Below, one piece after another: positions 32,083 through 40,386 of a stretch of 42,569 nt of DNA. A program made the translations under genes and the position numbers. This DNA comes from Pseudomonadota bacterium (GTDB lineage Bacteria > Pseudomonadota > Gammaproteobacteria > Ga0077536), in NCBI GenBank assembly GCA_027618655.1, contig JAQCEL010000008.1:1-42569 (forward strand), read 5' to 3'. How positions within the stretch are numbered: position 1 is the first letter of the stretch; each line of letters opens with the position of its first letter. Under the pieces are notes generated by a model. That model worked only from the letters and a program-made list of their open reading frames with translations. It searched no databases and was not told where the DNA came from.

Positions 32083-32924
32083 AGCACCTAGAGGGCGCAG
32101 TCGCAGTGATAACTGGTGCGGCTAGTGGTATTGGTCGTGGCACTGCGCAAGCATTTGCCGAGCGCGGTATGCGCTTAGTGCTAGCAGACATTGAGCCCGC
32201 TGCATTACACAAAGTGGTCGCCGAATTTGAAGCCAAGGGTGTGTCTGTCGTGTCGAGTTGTGTCGATGTGTCAGATGCTAACGCGGTTGATAGTCTTGCC
32301 GATTTTGCCTACGCGAGTTTCGGACAGGTCAATGTCGTTTGTAACAATGCTGGGGTTATCGAGAATAATCTCGCCATTTGGGAATATTCAACAGACGACT
32401 GGAACTGGGTCCTCGGGATTAATCTAATGGGCGTTGCGCATGGCATTCGATCGTTCGTACCGCGCATGATCGACGGCGGCGAGCCAGGTCACGTCGTTAA
32501 CACAGCATCTTTTGGTGGATTGATCTGCGGGAGTGCGACGCCAATTTATATCGCGAGCAAACATGCCGTCGTTGCGATGTCGGAAAGTTTGTACCACGAT
32601 CTGAAGGCCCGGGGCAGCAAGTTGAATGCATCCGTTTTGTGTCCAGGTTGGGTTCGAACCAGCATCGTCGAATCGGATCGAAACCGCAACAACGCACCGC
32701 CACTTTCGGAGAAACTCAGTCGCACGAGACAGCGCTTTCAACAGGGCGTTAACACCGGCATAGATCCGCATGAGGTTGGCGCAATGGTCGTCGACGGGAT
32801 CATTGAAGAGCGGTTCTACCTACATACTCACCCCGAGTGGCTGGACCAAGTGAGCGCGCGTTTTGATGCGATCAAGGATGGCAAAAGCCCGGCATTGTGT
32901 CGCATTCCGAATCCAAAAAAATGA
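32079..32924 (+). CDS. Short-chain dehydrogenase/reductase
   Basis: Classical SDR of 281 aa. The cofactor motif is VITGAASGIGRGTA, followed by LADIEP, in which Asp suggests NAD preference. The structural motif is CNNAGV and the active site YIASK in SATPIYIASKHAVVAM. It is coupled to the MaoC gene upstream and the GST gene downstream through 4-nt ATGA overlaps. It probably oxidises the 3-hydroxy product of the MaoC step or a related alcohol. Confidence 0.92.
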   Translation: MKHLEGAVAVITGAASGIGRGTAQAFAERGMRLVLADIEPAALHKVVAEFEAKGVSVVSSCVDVSDANAVDSLADFAYASFGQVNVVCNNAGVIENNLAIWEYSTDDWNWVLGINLMGVAHGIRSFVPRMIDGGEPGHVVNTASFGGLICGSATPIYIASKHAVVAMSESLYHDLKARGSKLNASVLCPGWVRTSIVESDRNRNNAPPLSEKLSRTRQRFQQGVNTGIDPHEVGAMVVDGIIEERFYLHTHPEWLDQVSARFDAIKDGKSPALCRIPNPKK

Positions 32925-33853
32925 AATGGATCCTGCACCACTACGACTTCTCCAATTTTTCTGAGAAAGTTCGCCTCATGCTGGGCTACAAAGGTATCGC
33001 GTGGGACTCGGTTGAAATCCCTGCGCATTTACCGAAGCCTGATTACACGCCGCTGACGGGTGGTTATCGACGGACGCCATCGTTGCAGGTCGGTGCGGAT
33101 GTGTACTGCGATACGCGCTTGATTGCCGAGTATATCGAGCGCGCCTGCCCGGAGCCGAGTTTCTACGGCGGTTCACCACGCAATAAAGTGCTCGCGCGCG
33201 CAATTGCCGACTGGACAGAGTCGCGAATGTTATGGCCGACCGCGCTATATATCACTGGCATTAATGCGGAGCGTTTTTCTCAGGATTTTCATAGCGACCG
33301 AGCAAGTTTGCACGGCAAACCGGTCCCCAATGTAGCGCAAGTAAAAGCGTCGGCGACAAAGTATTTAGCGCAAATGCGCTCTGAGCTTCACACGATAGAA
33401 GATCTATTCGTTGATGATTCTGCGTATGTGCTCGGCGACGAACTAAGTCTTGCGGATATTTCGCTGTACCAAATACCGTGGTTTCTCGACACCATCGCGC
33501 CGGGTCACTCGTTTCTTGATCAAATGCCGCGCACCCGCGAATGGATGGCTAGAATTGCGACGATAGGACATGGCGAGGTGACCGAGATCAACGCCGAGCG
33601 CGCCATTGAGTGGGCTAACCAATCAACACCCGTACCCGTTGTGCGCTCTGGTTTTAACGCACCCGAGGGCTTAATTGTTGGGGATCCTGTATTAGTCTCG
33701 CCGATCGGAGAGCTGTCGCCAGCAGGCGGCACTTTGGCGTTTGTCGACGATGCAAGCATTATGATCGACGTGTCAAACGAACGGGTAAAACATGTCAGAG
33801 TTCACTTGCCACGTTCCGGTTATCGGCTATCGAGAAATCGCGCTGACAAATGA
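32921..33853 (+). CDS. Glutathione S-transferase family protein with extra C-terminal domain
   Basis: A GST-fold protein of 310 aa, about 90 residues longer than a typical GST. The ATG at 32921 overlaps the SDR stop by 4 nt. The thioredoxin-like domain begins WILHHYDFSNFSEKVRLMLG and contains RTPSLQVGADVYCDTRLIAEY. The all-helical domain includes VDDSAYVLGDELSLADISLY. After about residue 240 a short beta-rich tail (EGLIVGDPVLVSP to KHVRVHLPRSGY) follows that I cannot name. Such tailed GST-like proteins occur in catabolic operons; glutathione-dependent isomerisation or cleavage is possible. Confidence 0.87.
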   Translation: MKWILHHYDFSNFSEKVRLMLGYKGIAWDSVEIPAHLPKPDYTPLTGGYRRTPSLQVGADVYCDTRLIAEYIERACPEPSFYGGSPRNKVLARAIADWTESRMLWPTALYITGINAERFSQDFHSDRASLHGKPVPNVAQVKASATKYLAQMRSELHTIEDLFVDDSAYVLGDELSLADISLYQIPWFLDTIAPGHSFLDQMPRTREWMARIATIGHGEVTEINAERAIEWANQSTPVPVVRSGFNAPEGLIVGDPVLVSPIGELSPAGGTLAFVDDASIMIDVSNERVKHVRVHLPRSGYRLSRNRADK

Positions 33854-33944
33854 TCGGCCGGGTCTAAATAGCGTCGCCGAAAAAGACCCTAAACTTCACC
33901 GTGAAATAACCCTATTAGCCGAGGATACATTCCGATCCTGCAGC

Positions 33945-34427
33945 CTAGTTGACACCGCGTTGACATTGCAGCGCGCCTCGTTGTTGTTCCCAGGCGCCAC
34001 GTAAATCGGCCATGGTTAAGGTGGCCAGAACGTGCGCGTCGTCGTCCATAATTTCAAACAGATTCTCGTCGCCATGCCCGCGCACGCTATAGAACACGAT
34101 GGCGCCATCTGCGCCGCCGCCTTCGCTATGCACATCATTGCGCTTGCCGCGCGTGTACGTGCCGGCCGGTCGGACTTCCTTTAATGTTCCATCAGTTTCG
34201 TACATGCGCAACTCGCCACGAATAACCATCATGTTGGTTTGGGCAAGGTGGTTGTGCAAGGCGACGATTTTATTCGGCTCGAATTTCACGATGAGATCGA
34301 TTACTTGCCGCTCGACGTCCAAGTCGTACAAGCTAAATTCCAGATAATCGATGCCTGCAAACGGGTGCCAGGCGATTTTGCTGTCGTCGAATGCGTACAC
34401 TGACGCTGACTGAGTGGCTGCTACCAT
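33945..34427 (-). CDS. Cupin-domain protein
   Basis: A 160-aa single cupin. The first motif is IVALHNHLAQTNMMVIRGELRMY, with metal-binding histidines, and the second is RNDVHSEGGGADGAIVFYSVRG, also with His. The pattern resembles acetylacetone-dioxygenase/ChrR-like cupins, so an iron-dependent dioxygenase is possible but unproven. It is convergent with the GST operon and divergent from the NUDIX gene. The 225 bases between it and the NUDIX start carry no recognisable gene. Confidence 0.83.
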   Translation of the reverse strand: MVAATQSASVYAFDDSKIAWHPFAGIDYLEFSLYDLDVERQVIDLIVKFEPNKIVALHNHLAQTNMMVIRGELRMYETDGTLKEVRPAGTYTRGKRNDVHSEGGGADGAIVFYSVRGHGDENLFEIMDDDAHVLATLTMADLRGAWEQQRGALQCQRGVN

Positions 34428-34652
34428 TGCTGTTGCTCCGCAGTCTGTTGAAGGGCTGGTCGAAGTATACGGTCAACGTTCGGGCACCGCACTTTCTACT
34501 GCCCGAGAAACAGGCTGTGTTCAGCTTGGCCAGGATCTTGTCGATCAGGACTTCCTGATCACGGCAGAGCGAGTGAATGATGAGGGATGGCCGGAACTGC
34601 CGCGACGAGCTAGAAGAGGAGCGAAATCTTGACACATGATGAGGATAGGAAA

Positions 34653-35219
34653 ATGAGTGAGTTGGATTGGGAGCATTTGGATTCCCGTTACGATGACACA
34701 GCGGATCTTATGTTGTTCGAGAAACGCATCGATCGATTGCGCAATCCACGTAATGACATGGTGTTCGAACGACTCGTTCTGGAATCGACGGATTGGGTGA
34801 ATATGGTCGCGTTGGATGTCCAACGGCGCTGCGTGATGATCCGTCAATATCGATTCGGCGTTGGATACACGACCTTGGAGACGCCTGGTGGAATGGTGGA
34901 CCCTGGTGAAGATTCATTCACTGCAGCATCCCGCGAGTTGCGTGAAGAGACCGGTTATGTTTCGAGCAAATGGACCTACCTAGGTGCAGTCGAGCCTAAT
35001 CCTGCCTTCCATAATCACTTGTGCCATCACTGGCTCGCCGAAGACGCAACCGTTGATCATGCACAAGATTTGGGCGAGGGTGAAATGATCAACGTCGAGC
35101 TGATGTCGGAAGACGAAGTGCGTCGTGCTGTGGTTAACGGTGAACTGAAGCATGCGCTCGCGCTGTCTGCTTTAGCGCGAGTCTACCAATTGTGGCCGTT
35201 GCCATTCGTTCATAAATAG
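34653..35219 (+). CDS. NUDIX hydrolase
   Basis: A 188-aa NUDIX hydrolase. The start at ATG 34653 follows AGGATAGG. The NUDIX box is complete: Gly80, Glu86, then Arg94-Glu95-Leu96 and Glu98-Glu99-Thr100-Gly101. The N-terminal beta region with VALDVQRRCVMIRQYRFG is typical of ADP-ribose/sugar-nucleotide pyrophosphatases (NudF-like). It hydrolyses a nucleoside diphosphate linked to another moiety. Confidence 0.9.
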   Translation: MSELDWEHLDSRYDDTADLMLFEKRIDRLRNPRNDMVFERLVLESTDWVNMVALDVQRRCVMIRQYRFGVGYTTLETPGGMVDPGEDSFTAASRELREETGYVSSKWTYLGAVEPNPAFHNHLCHHWLAEDATVDHAQDLGEGEMINVELMSEDEVRRAVVNGELKHALALSALARVYQLWPLPFVHK

Positions 35220-35397
35220 TTCGATTAATGTAATCAGTAATGTCCTTAAAGTGTCTTGAGCGAGACGAAAGTTAACAGCGCGAAGCGATAAATACTTGCG
35301 TTGCACCGATCAGGTCTTCTACATTGCCGTTCCCCACGGCCGATGGAACGTGTCGGTTTCTAGAAAATTGCCGAAAATTGACGAATAGAGAAATCAG

Positions 35398-36996
35398 ATG
35401 AATACAAAACAATTCACCGAGGATAACGCAGGTCAATCACCAAGCCATTTCGACGTGGTGATAGTCGGCGCCGGATTTTCTGGCTTGTTGTGCACGAGTT
35501 ATCTAAGCGAAGCCGGTATCGACAATGTACGGGTGTTTGAGATGACACCGTCAGTTGGCGGCGTGTGGAGTCACGGCGGTGTCGGCGCCTACCCTGGAGC
35601 TGCCTGTGACGTACCGTCATATATGTATCTGCCGTTTCTCGATCGCACGGGATTTATTCCGTCGAAGAAATATGTGAGTCAACCTGAGATTGCCAACTAC
35701 GCGGAAATGCTCACAGACCACGTCGGCATCCGCGATAAAATCCGCTTTTCGCGCAAAGTCGTTGAGCTTAGATATCTCGGCGACGGCCTTAACGTCTGGC
35801 AGATCACCACCGTCGATGCGCAAAGTGGCGAGCCCGCAGAGATCGTGACGAGCCAGCACGTGGTGAGCGCGAACGGTCCGCTGTCGAGCCCGCGTATGCC
35901 GGAGTTCGGCGGCATGGAATTATTCAAAGGCGAGAGCTTCCATACGGCCAAATGGGACAAGAGCGCACAGCTTACGGGTAAGCGAGTTGCCGTTATTGGT
36001 ACGGGTGCATCAGCTGCACAAGTGATCACAACGATTGCCGATGACGTCGAATCCTTGCATGTGTTTCAGCGCACCCCAACGTGGTGCATGCGTCGAGATG
36101 ATGAGCCGACGCCGCCGGATATCGAAGCGCAGTTCCAGGCTGGCGGTTACGGTGAAAAGCTACGCTATGTCGACTGGAAAGGCGAATTCCCACCTGGCGA
36201 GGTCCTCATTGATTTCAACGCACTCCATGACGAAAAGCAAAACGAGGCGATTTGCGCGCAGCTTAGAGAATTCATTACCAACGATGTAGACGATCCGAAA
36301 CTCGCCAAGTTGTTAACGCCGGATTATCCGTTTTTCTGCAAGCGCGCACTGTTTATCGATGATTACTTCACCACGTTCAATAAGCCGAACGTAACATTAG
36401 TACACGATGACGGTGGTGTCGTTCGGGTCGATGAAACTGGTTTGTGGATTGCACGCGGCGAACATTTCGAGTTTGACGTGATCATTTATGCAACCGGATT
36501 TGATAGCAATTTCATCCCGTTCCCAATTTACGGGCGCAATGGCGCGAGTCTGGCGGATAAGTTTGGTGCTTCCCCGTCCAATAAATTTCAGATGACCCGG
36601 CCGCATTCGTTGTGGGGGATCCATGTCGAGGAAATGCCGAACTTCTACATGATGATTGGACCGCAAAGCTTGAATCCCGTAACGAATGTGACGTTGCTCT
36701 GCGAGCAACAGTCTAAGTACATCGCCGAGCTTGTGGCGAAGATGGCGAAATCGAATCACCGTGAAGTCGAACCATTGAAGAAAGCAGTGGATCAGTGGAG
36801 CGATCTTTGTACGTCCACGGCCGAAGGTAAGGTCTGGCTACGTTGTAATAATTGGTATTTGAAAACCACGAAAACCGATGCGGCTGCAGGGCGCGAACGA
36901 TCTTCCGGAATGTGGATGGACACGTACGAAGAGTACTTACACCATGTCCTCGGCGGTAAAGGCGGGTCGCTGGACGAGTTGCTCGAATATTCGTGA
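35398..36996 (+). CDS. Baeyer-Villiger monooxygenase / flavin-containing monooxygenase
   Basis: FAD- and NADPH-dependent monooxygenase of 532 aa, the size of type I Baeyer-Villiger enzymes. The FAD motif is GAGFSG (24-29). The fingerprint FxGxxxHxxxW is present as Phe176, Gly178, His182 and Trp186. The NADP motif is VAVIGTGASAAQ near 197-208. A second FAD/NAD segment, IIYATGFDSNF, lies near the C-terminal third. It would insert oxygen next to a ketone to give an ester or lactone, which fits the ring- and ketone-oxidising setting. It is followed by its own terminator. Confidence 0.93.
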   Translation: MNTKQFTEDNAGQSPSHFDVVIVGAGFSGLLCTSYLSEAGIDNVRVFEMTPSVGGVWSHGGVGAYPGAACDVPSYMYLPFLDRTGFIPSKKYVSQPEIANYAEMLTDHVGIRDKIRFSRKVVELRYLGDGLNVWQITTVDAQSGEPAEIVTSQHVVSANGPLSSPRMPEFGGMELFKGESFHTAKWDKSAQLTGKRVAVIGTGASAAQVITTIADDVESLHVFQRTPTWCMRRDDEPTPPDIEAQFQAGGYGEKLRYVDWKGEFPPGEVLIDFNALHDEKQNEAICAQLREFITNDVDDPKLAKLLTPDYPFFCKRALFIDDYFTTFNKPNVTLVHDDGGVVRVDETGLWIARGEHFEFDVIIYATGFDSNFIPFPIYGRNGASLADKFGASPSNKFQMTRPHSLWGIHVEEMPNFYMMIGPQSLNPVTNVTLLCEQQSKYIAELVAKMAKSNHREVEPLKKAVDQWSDLCTSTAEGKVWLRCNNWYLKTTKTDAAAGRERSSGMWMDTYEEYLHHVLGGKGGSLDELLEYS

Positions 36997-37003
36997 CGCA
37001 ATA

Positions 37004-37036
37004 AACGCACAATAATGGGGTTCCGTGCGTTTTTTT
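37004..37036 (+). terminator. Rho-independent terminator after the monooxygenase gene
   Basis: AACGCAC (37004-37010) pairs with GTGCGTT (37025-37031) across a 14-nt loop and runs into a T-tract to 37036. It starts 8 nt after the stop codon of the Baeyer-Villiger monooxygenase gene. Confidence 0.85.
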
Positions 37037-37173
37037 GAGTAAGTTTTCAGCGGCCGGATAGAGGCGCCGCTATACGTATCTATGCCAATTTTACGAACCG
37101 AGCATGTTGGTTGATCTGATCTGCGAAGCGAATTCGGCAAATACAGCTGAGCGTCGATCCTAGCGAACGGCAA

Positions 37174-37560
37174 TTACTCTGCGCGTTTCTTCTCAGATCT
37201 CTCTCGTGTTGCTGATAGTCCAGCGTTCAGAAAATTGTTCAGCATTTTGCTGTGCCAGCTGAGTAGTGAAAACCAATTATCCAAAAACGCGGTTCCAGCC
37301 CGCGTTACAGAATACACGCGCTTCGCTGGGCCGGAACTCGTGGTATCCCAGGTCGAAGACACGAGTCCCGTTGCTTCCATGTTGCGTAACGCCCGATATA
37401 TCGAGCCCTTATTGTAATTACCGAACCCCGCATCGTTCAGTTGTTGTGCTAGCTCATAGCCGTACGCGGACCAGCCCTTCAGCATAGCCAGCAACTGCGC
37501 ATTAAGCATGTCACCCGTGGGATGCCCACCAATCGGCTTGCCCGGTTCTTGATCTTTCAT
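37174..37560 (-). CDS. PadR-family transcriptional regulator
   Basis: Winged-helix repressor of 128 aa. The start at ATG 37560 follows AAGGAGA by 8 nt; upstream residues in the open frame would be translated promoter DNA. The PadR domain is clear: LNAQLLAMLKGWSAYGYELA, NYNKGSIYRALRNMEATGLVSS and the wing GPAKRVYSVTRAGTAFLD. The C-terminal helix mediates dimerisation. It is divergent from the phasin-like gene, and a related PadR-type repressor, PhaQ, controls phasin genes in Bacillus. Control of the neighbouring phasin gene is therefore a reasonable inference. Confidence 0.9.
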   Translation of the reverse strand: MKDQEPGKPIGGHPTGDMLNAQLLAMLKGWSAYGYELAQQLNDAGFGNYNKGSIYRALRNMEATGLVSSTWDTTSSGPAKRVYSVTRAGTAFLDNWFSLLSWHSKMLNNFLNAGLSATRERSEKKRAE

Positions 37561-37623
37561 GGGATGTTCTCCTTGGACGACTAATTGTCCGCTGCCGCTC
37601 GCACATAAGCAAGGCGGGCGAAT

Positions 37624-37640
37624 AGGTGCATATTGCATCT
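37624..37640. promoter_or_regulatory. Candidate PadR operator
   Basis: AGGTGCA (37624-37630) and TGCATCT (37634-37640) form an inverted repeat with one mismatch around TAT. It lies in the 173-nt region between the divergent PadR and phasin genes, the place expected for a shared or autoregulatory operator. Confidence 0.4.
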
Positions 37641-37733
37641 ATATTCAAACCCGTCTAGCATGCGCGCTGCAACATAAACACATTACCGCGAACACCCGCG
37701 AAAGAATGATTACTATTTGGAGAAAATAACAGC

Positions 37734-38174
37734 ATGGACAAGACGAACGAAGCGATTAGCGATATTCCGAGAAAAATTGCCGAGTCGGCGGATCAATTAC
37801 TGGAGCGCGTGACAGCTCGACAAGAGCGAGTGGCTGAAGTCATCAGCACAACTCGTGCCCGCAACACGCGGATTTCGGAAGAACTTTTCAAGACGGTCAT
37901 TGCCGGTCAGCGCGAAGCCCTCGCTTTAGGCAAGACCATTGCAGCGGAACCGATGGCCTATAACAAAAACATTAGTGCGTTTGTGAACTCGATGACGGCG
38001 GCGCAAGAGCGTGCGTTGGAAGTCAGCAAGCTCGTTATCCGTGAGCAATCCGAAGCACTGGCGGAAACGCGTGCGGCAGCTGAAAAAGCATTCTCAGGGT
38101 TGAAAGCACTAACACAACCATTTGAAAAAATGACATCGATGTGGTTTCCGGCCGCTAAAGCTAAAGCTAAATAA
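37734..38174 (+). CDS. Phasin-like protein
   Basis: A 146-aa protein that is almost wholly amphipathic helix and coiled coil, rich in Ala, Glu and Lys, with a Lys/Ala tail (PAAKAKAK). Segments such as ELFKTVIAGQREALALGKTI and MTAAQERALEVSKLVIREQ are typical of phasins, which coat polyhydroxyalkanoate granules. TTTGGAGAAA precedes the ATG at 37734. It is divergent from the PadR gene and followed by a truncated hydrolase gene. No PHA synthase is in the window. Confidence 0.75.
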   Translation: MDKTNEAISDIPRKIAESADQLLERVTARQERVAEVISTTRARNTRISEELFKTVIAGQREALALGKTIAAEPMAYNKNISAFVNSMTAAQERALEVSKLVIREQSEALAETRAAAEKAFSGLKALTQPFEKMTSMWFPAAKAKAK

Positions 38175-38216
38175 GCGTAGCTGAATCATCAAGCACAAAA
38201 ATAAGCAGAACCCCTG

Positions 38217-38385
38217 ATGAATTTAGGTTCCGGAATATCAATCGAAGAGCAGCAGGCTGCATTGGCAGCCTTGTTGCAACACGATGAAGCGATCGAACGC
38301 ACATTAACGCCGTTATGGAGAGAAGCGAGCTGGATGTTGGAGTGGGGGCTTCTTCGGACGAGCCCGTTGTACTACGGCGTCGGTC
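38217..38385 (+). pseudogene. Alpha/beta-hydrolase N-terminal fragment cut by an IS remnant
   Basis: The frame from ATG 38217 gives MNLGSGISIEEQQAALAALL and later EASWMLEWGLLRTSPLYYG, resembling the N-terminal lead of large alpha/beta hydrolases just before their first strand. Resemblance stops at about 38385, where truncated ISAs1 transposase sequence begins on the other strand. The catalytic core is not found elsewhere in the window. Its place 42 nt after the phasin-like gene hints at a former PHA-related or lipase operon. The family assignment is tentative. Confidence 0.45.
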
Positions 38386-39056
38386 GTTTCCGTTTGACCG
38401 GCTTTAATCAACTCAGGCGCCTCGCGATGGGTGTGCGCAAAATAAGCCTTCACCTGTTGATGCAAATTACCTTGGTTACCCTTCAACGAAAGCACGTAGT
38501 TCGCACCCTTATCTACAATCTTCTTCGCGATCTTGCGCTGACAACTCATTGCATCCAAAGTCACCGTCGCGCCTTTTAATTCGATCAATTCCAATAGCGC
38601 CATCACCGTCTCAATTTCATTCTTCTTGCCTACAGAGCGGCTTTGCCCTAAGACCAACCGGTTCTTGCAAGACCACACCGACACCCTGTGCAACGCGCTT
38701 GTGCGATGGCCGTCCCGTGAACGCCGCAGCGTCTTGCCGTCTATCGCCAACACATCCTTGCCGTCGGCGGCACGAAGCTCATTCACCCAACTCATAAAAC
38801 AATCCAAAAATTGCTCTGGCACCAACGCGCTGATCACCCGCGCTATCGTGTCATCAACGGGGATCCCCGCCTCAAAACCCCGAAACTGCTTTAACCAATC
38901 CAGTTTCGCGTCACCAAATTCCTTAATGTCTTTCCAGCCTTCCGCACCTGACATGATCGCCGATACGGTCAAAAATAGAATGTCATGCAGATCGTGTCGT
39001 TGGTTGATGTGGGAACGCGGATCTGCCAAATCGCCAAAGTGATCCATAAACGCCAT
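38313..39056 (-). pseudogene. ISAs1-family transposase, C-terminally truncated
   Basis: N-terminal two thirds of an ISAs1-type DDE transposase. The start at ATG 39056 (GGAG upstream) gives MAFMDHFGDLADPRSHINQR, the usual N-terminus. LAIDGKTLRRSRD and VTLDAMSCQRKIAKKIVDKG carry the first two catalytic acids. Family sequence ends at about TETTDA (near 38385); the remaining 24 residues are read from the interrupted hydrolase gene in reverse. About 110 residues, including the third catalytic acid, are missing, so the element is inactive. The upstream part of the IS probably runs to about 39184. Confidence 0.85.
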
Positions 39057-39184
39057 CGCTCGTTGCTCCATTATTCGGATAATCAAAGATCCGATCGACT
39101 CAACGACCCGCAGTTCCCCGTGCTTTTAGATCAATTCGTGATCGATAGACTTGTTCTTATAACTGGATGTGTGATCTTGCCCTG

Positions 39185-39208
39185 GCGAAACCATTGGCAA
39201 GATTGAGT
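39185..39208 (+). repeat. 24-bp direct repeat, left copy
   Basis: A 24-nt sequence starting GCGAAACCATTGGCAAG that recurs exactly at 40236-40259 in the same orientation. The two copies bracket the toxin-antitoxin operon and the integrase remnant. On this side CTTGCC at 39176 also pairs with GGCAAG inside the repeat. Confidence 0.8.
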
Positions 39209-39226
39209 CTTAGTTAGAATTGTGGT

Positions 39227-39255
39227 GGATCTAAATAAGGTCTATATTTAGGTCC
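39227..39255. promoter_or_regulatory. Palindromic operator of the toxin-antitoxin operon
   Basis: CTAAATA (39231-39237) and TATTTAG (39245-39251) are perfect arms, extended by GGA and TCC across one mismatch. The site ends 29 nt before the antitoxin ATG, the usual place for the site bound by a Phd/YefM-type antitoxin and its toxin complex. Confidence 0.65.
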
Positions 39256-39284
39256 ATCTACTACTGCTCAACTATGGAATTAAA

Positions 39285-39566
39285 ATGAAACTAAGTGAAC
39301 GCGTTAAACCGATTAGTTACCTGAAGAGTCATACCGCGGAAGCGTTACGCGATGTTAGCGTCGGGCGCCAAGCAATGATTATCACCCAACACGGCGAAGC
39401 AAAGGCTGTGCTTCAAGATATCGATAGTTACGAAAGGAACCAAGAGTCGATGGCAATGCTGAAGCTTTTGGCGATAAGTTCAAAAAGTAAGAATGAGGGT
39501 CGAAGTAAACCGGCAAAAAAAGCTTTTTCTGACATCCGCAGAAAAATCAAGGAATCCACTAGGTGA
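39285..39566 (+). CDS. Type II antitoxin, Phd/YefM family
   Basis: A 93-aa antitoxin. The N-terminal Phd/YefM DNA-binding and dimerisation domain is clear: RVKPISYLKSHTAEALRDV, then RQAMIITQHGEAKAVLQDIDSYE. The C-terminal half is Ser/Lys-rich and probably disordered until it wraps the toxin. The last four bases overlap the toxin start (GTGA), the standard coupling for these operons. It likely represses its own promoter through the palindrome at 39227-39255. Confidence 0.9.
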   Translation: MKLSERVKPISYLKSHTAEALRDVSVGRQAMIITQHGEAKAVLQDIDSYERNQESMAMLKLLAISSKSKNEGRSKPAKKAFSDIRRKIKESTR

Positions 39567-39889
39567 AACGATATCAGGTTCAGATAATCGACGATGCTGA
39601 GCATGATTTATTCGATATATTCCAGTACGTTGCCTCACACGACTCGTTCGAGAATGCGACGAACTTACTAGATGAATTGCAGGCACTGTGCCTTAGTCTA
39701 AGTGAGCAGCCACTTCGTGGGCATATCCCACCTGAATTAGATCACGTTGGTATCACTGATTACCGCGAAGTACATTTCAAACCTTATAGAGCAATCTACG
39801 AGGTAGTGGGAAATTATGTCTACATTCACTGCGTCTTAGACGGGCGTCGCGATATTCAATCGATTCTTCAACAACGCCTAATCAGATAG
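39563..39889 (+). CDS. Type II toxin, RelE/ParE family
   Basis: A 108-aa RelE/ParE-fold toxin starting at GTG 39563. Typical features are the N-terminal IIDDAEHDLFDIFQYVASHDS, the central LRGHIPPEL and the C-terminal strands DYREVHFKPYRAIYEVVGNYVYIHCVLDGRRDIQSIL. RelE-type members cleave ribosome-bound mRNA and ParE-type members poison gyrase; the sequence does not clearly decide between them, but pairing with a Phd/YefM antitoxin is common for both. The frame is intact. Confidence 0.9.
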   Translation: MKRYQVQIIDDAEHDLFDIFQYVASHDSFENATNLLDELQALCLSLSEQPLRGHIPPELDHVGITDYREVHFKPYRAIYEVVGNYVYIHCVLDGRRDIQSILQQRLIR

Positions 39890-40024
39890 CACACGGCGGT
39901 TGTGGCTCTCGAAAATTCATGCGGCAGGAAATCAGGCCGCTATTCGTTCGTAATGGTGATGTAATCCACCGAGATCGGGAAACTCAACAACGACCCCCGA
40001 TCCCTGTGGGTGGCGAATTCGCAG

Positions 40025-40198
40025 TCACGCCGCCAGCGGAGTCTGAAACAGCCCACCGCAGTGGCGCCGCCAAGTGTAATTTTCGAACGTAACAGGCGTG
40101 CGAGTCGATAACCCGGCGTAGTGATCGGGCGCGGTGCCGTCGAGCGAGCGATGCACGCGATGCCCATTGTAATAATCAAGGTTCCGAGCGTTCGACTA
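40025..40198 (-). pseudogene. Integrase-core transposase, C-terminal remnant
   Basis: The minus-strand frame ending at the TGA (40025-40027) reads SNARNLDYYNGHRVHRSLDG, then TAPDHYAGL and a tail YTWRRHCGGLFQTPLAA. This is the C-terminal end of an rve/DDE integrase-core transposase, with the common YNxxRxHxSLDG motif. It is preceded in frame by a TAG at about 40196-40198, and the catalytic domain is absent. It is a small remnant of an insertion sequence. The rest of 39890-40386 shows only this and the direct repeat. Confidence 0.7.
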
Positions 40199-40235
40199 GC
40201 GGTCACGGCGGACGGTTGGCAAGCAAGAACAGACC

Positions 40236-40259
40236 GCGAAACCATTGGCAAGATTGAGT
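40236..40259 (+). repeat. 24-bp direct repeat, right copy
   Basis: Exact copy of the 24-nt sequence at 39185-39208, in the same orientation. Together the copies mark out a 1.07-kb segment carrying the toxin-antitoxin operon and the integrase remnant. The 127 bases after it, to the next gene end, hold nothing recognisable. Confidence 0.8.
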
Positions 40260-40386
40260 GTTAGCAACTACAGATAAGTCCACCGTGTGGGTTATCGAAA
40301 TTTGCGCTATGAATTCCGAGCTCCATGTCGCTGATCGTCCGCAACCAGCTACGTGTTTTTCAACGTGCTCGGATTCCGCTATCTCG

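Noticed and set aside
34414-34632. 72-aa plus-strand ORF between the cupin and NUDIX genes
   Set aside because: It overlaps the cupin start, matches no family I know, and has no convincing ribosome site; it is treated as non-coding.
38386-38579. Continuation of the hydrolase-fragment ORF to 38579
   Set aside because: From about 38386 it is antisense to the ISAs1 transposase and no longer hydrolase-like.
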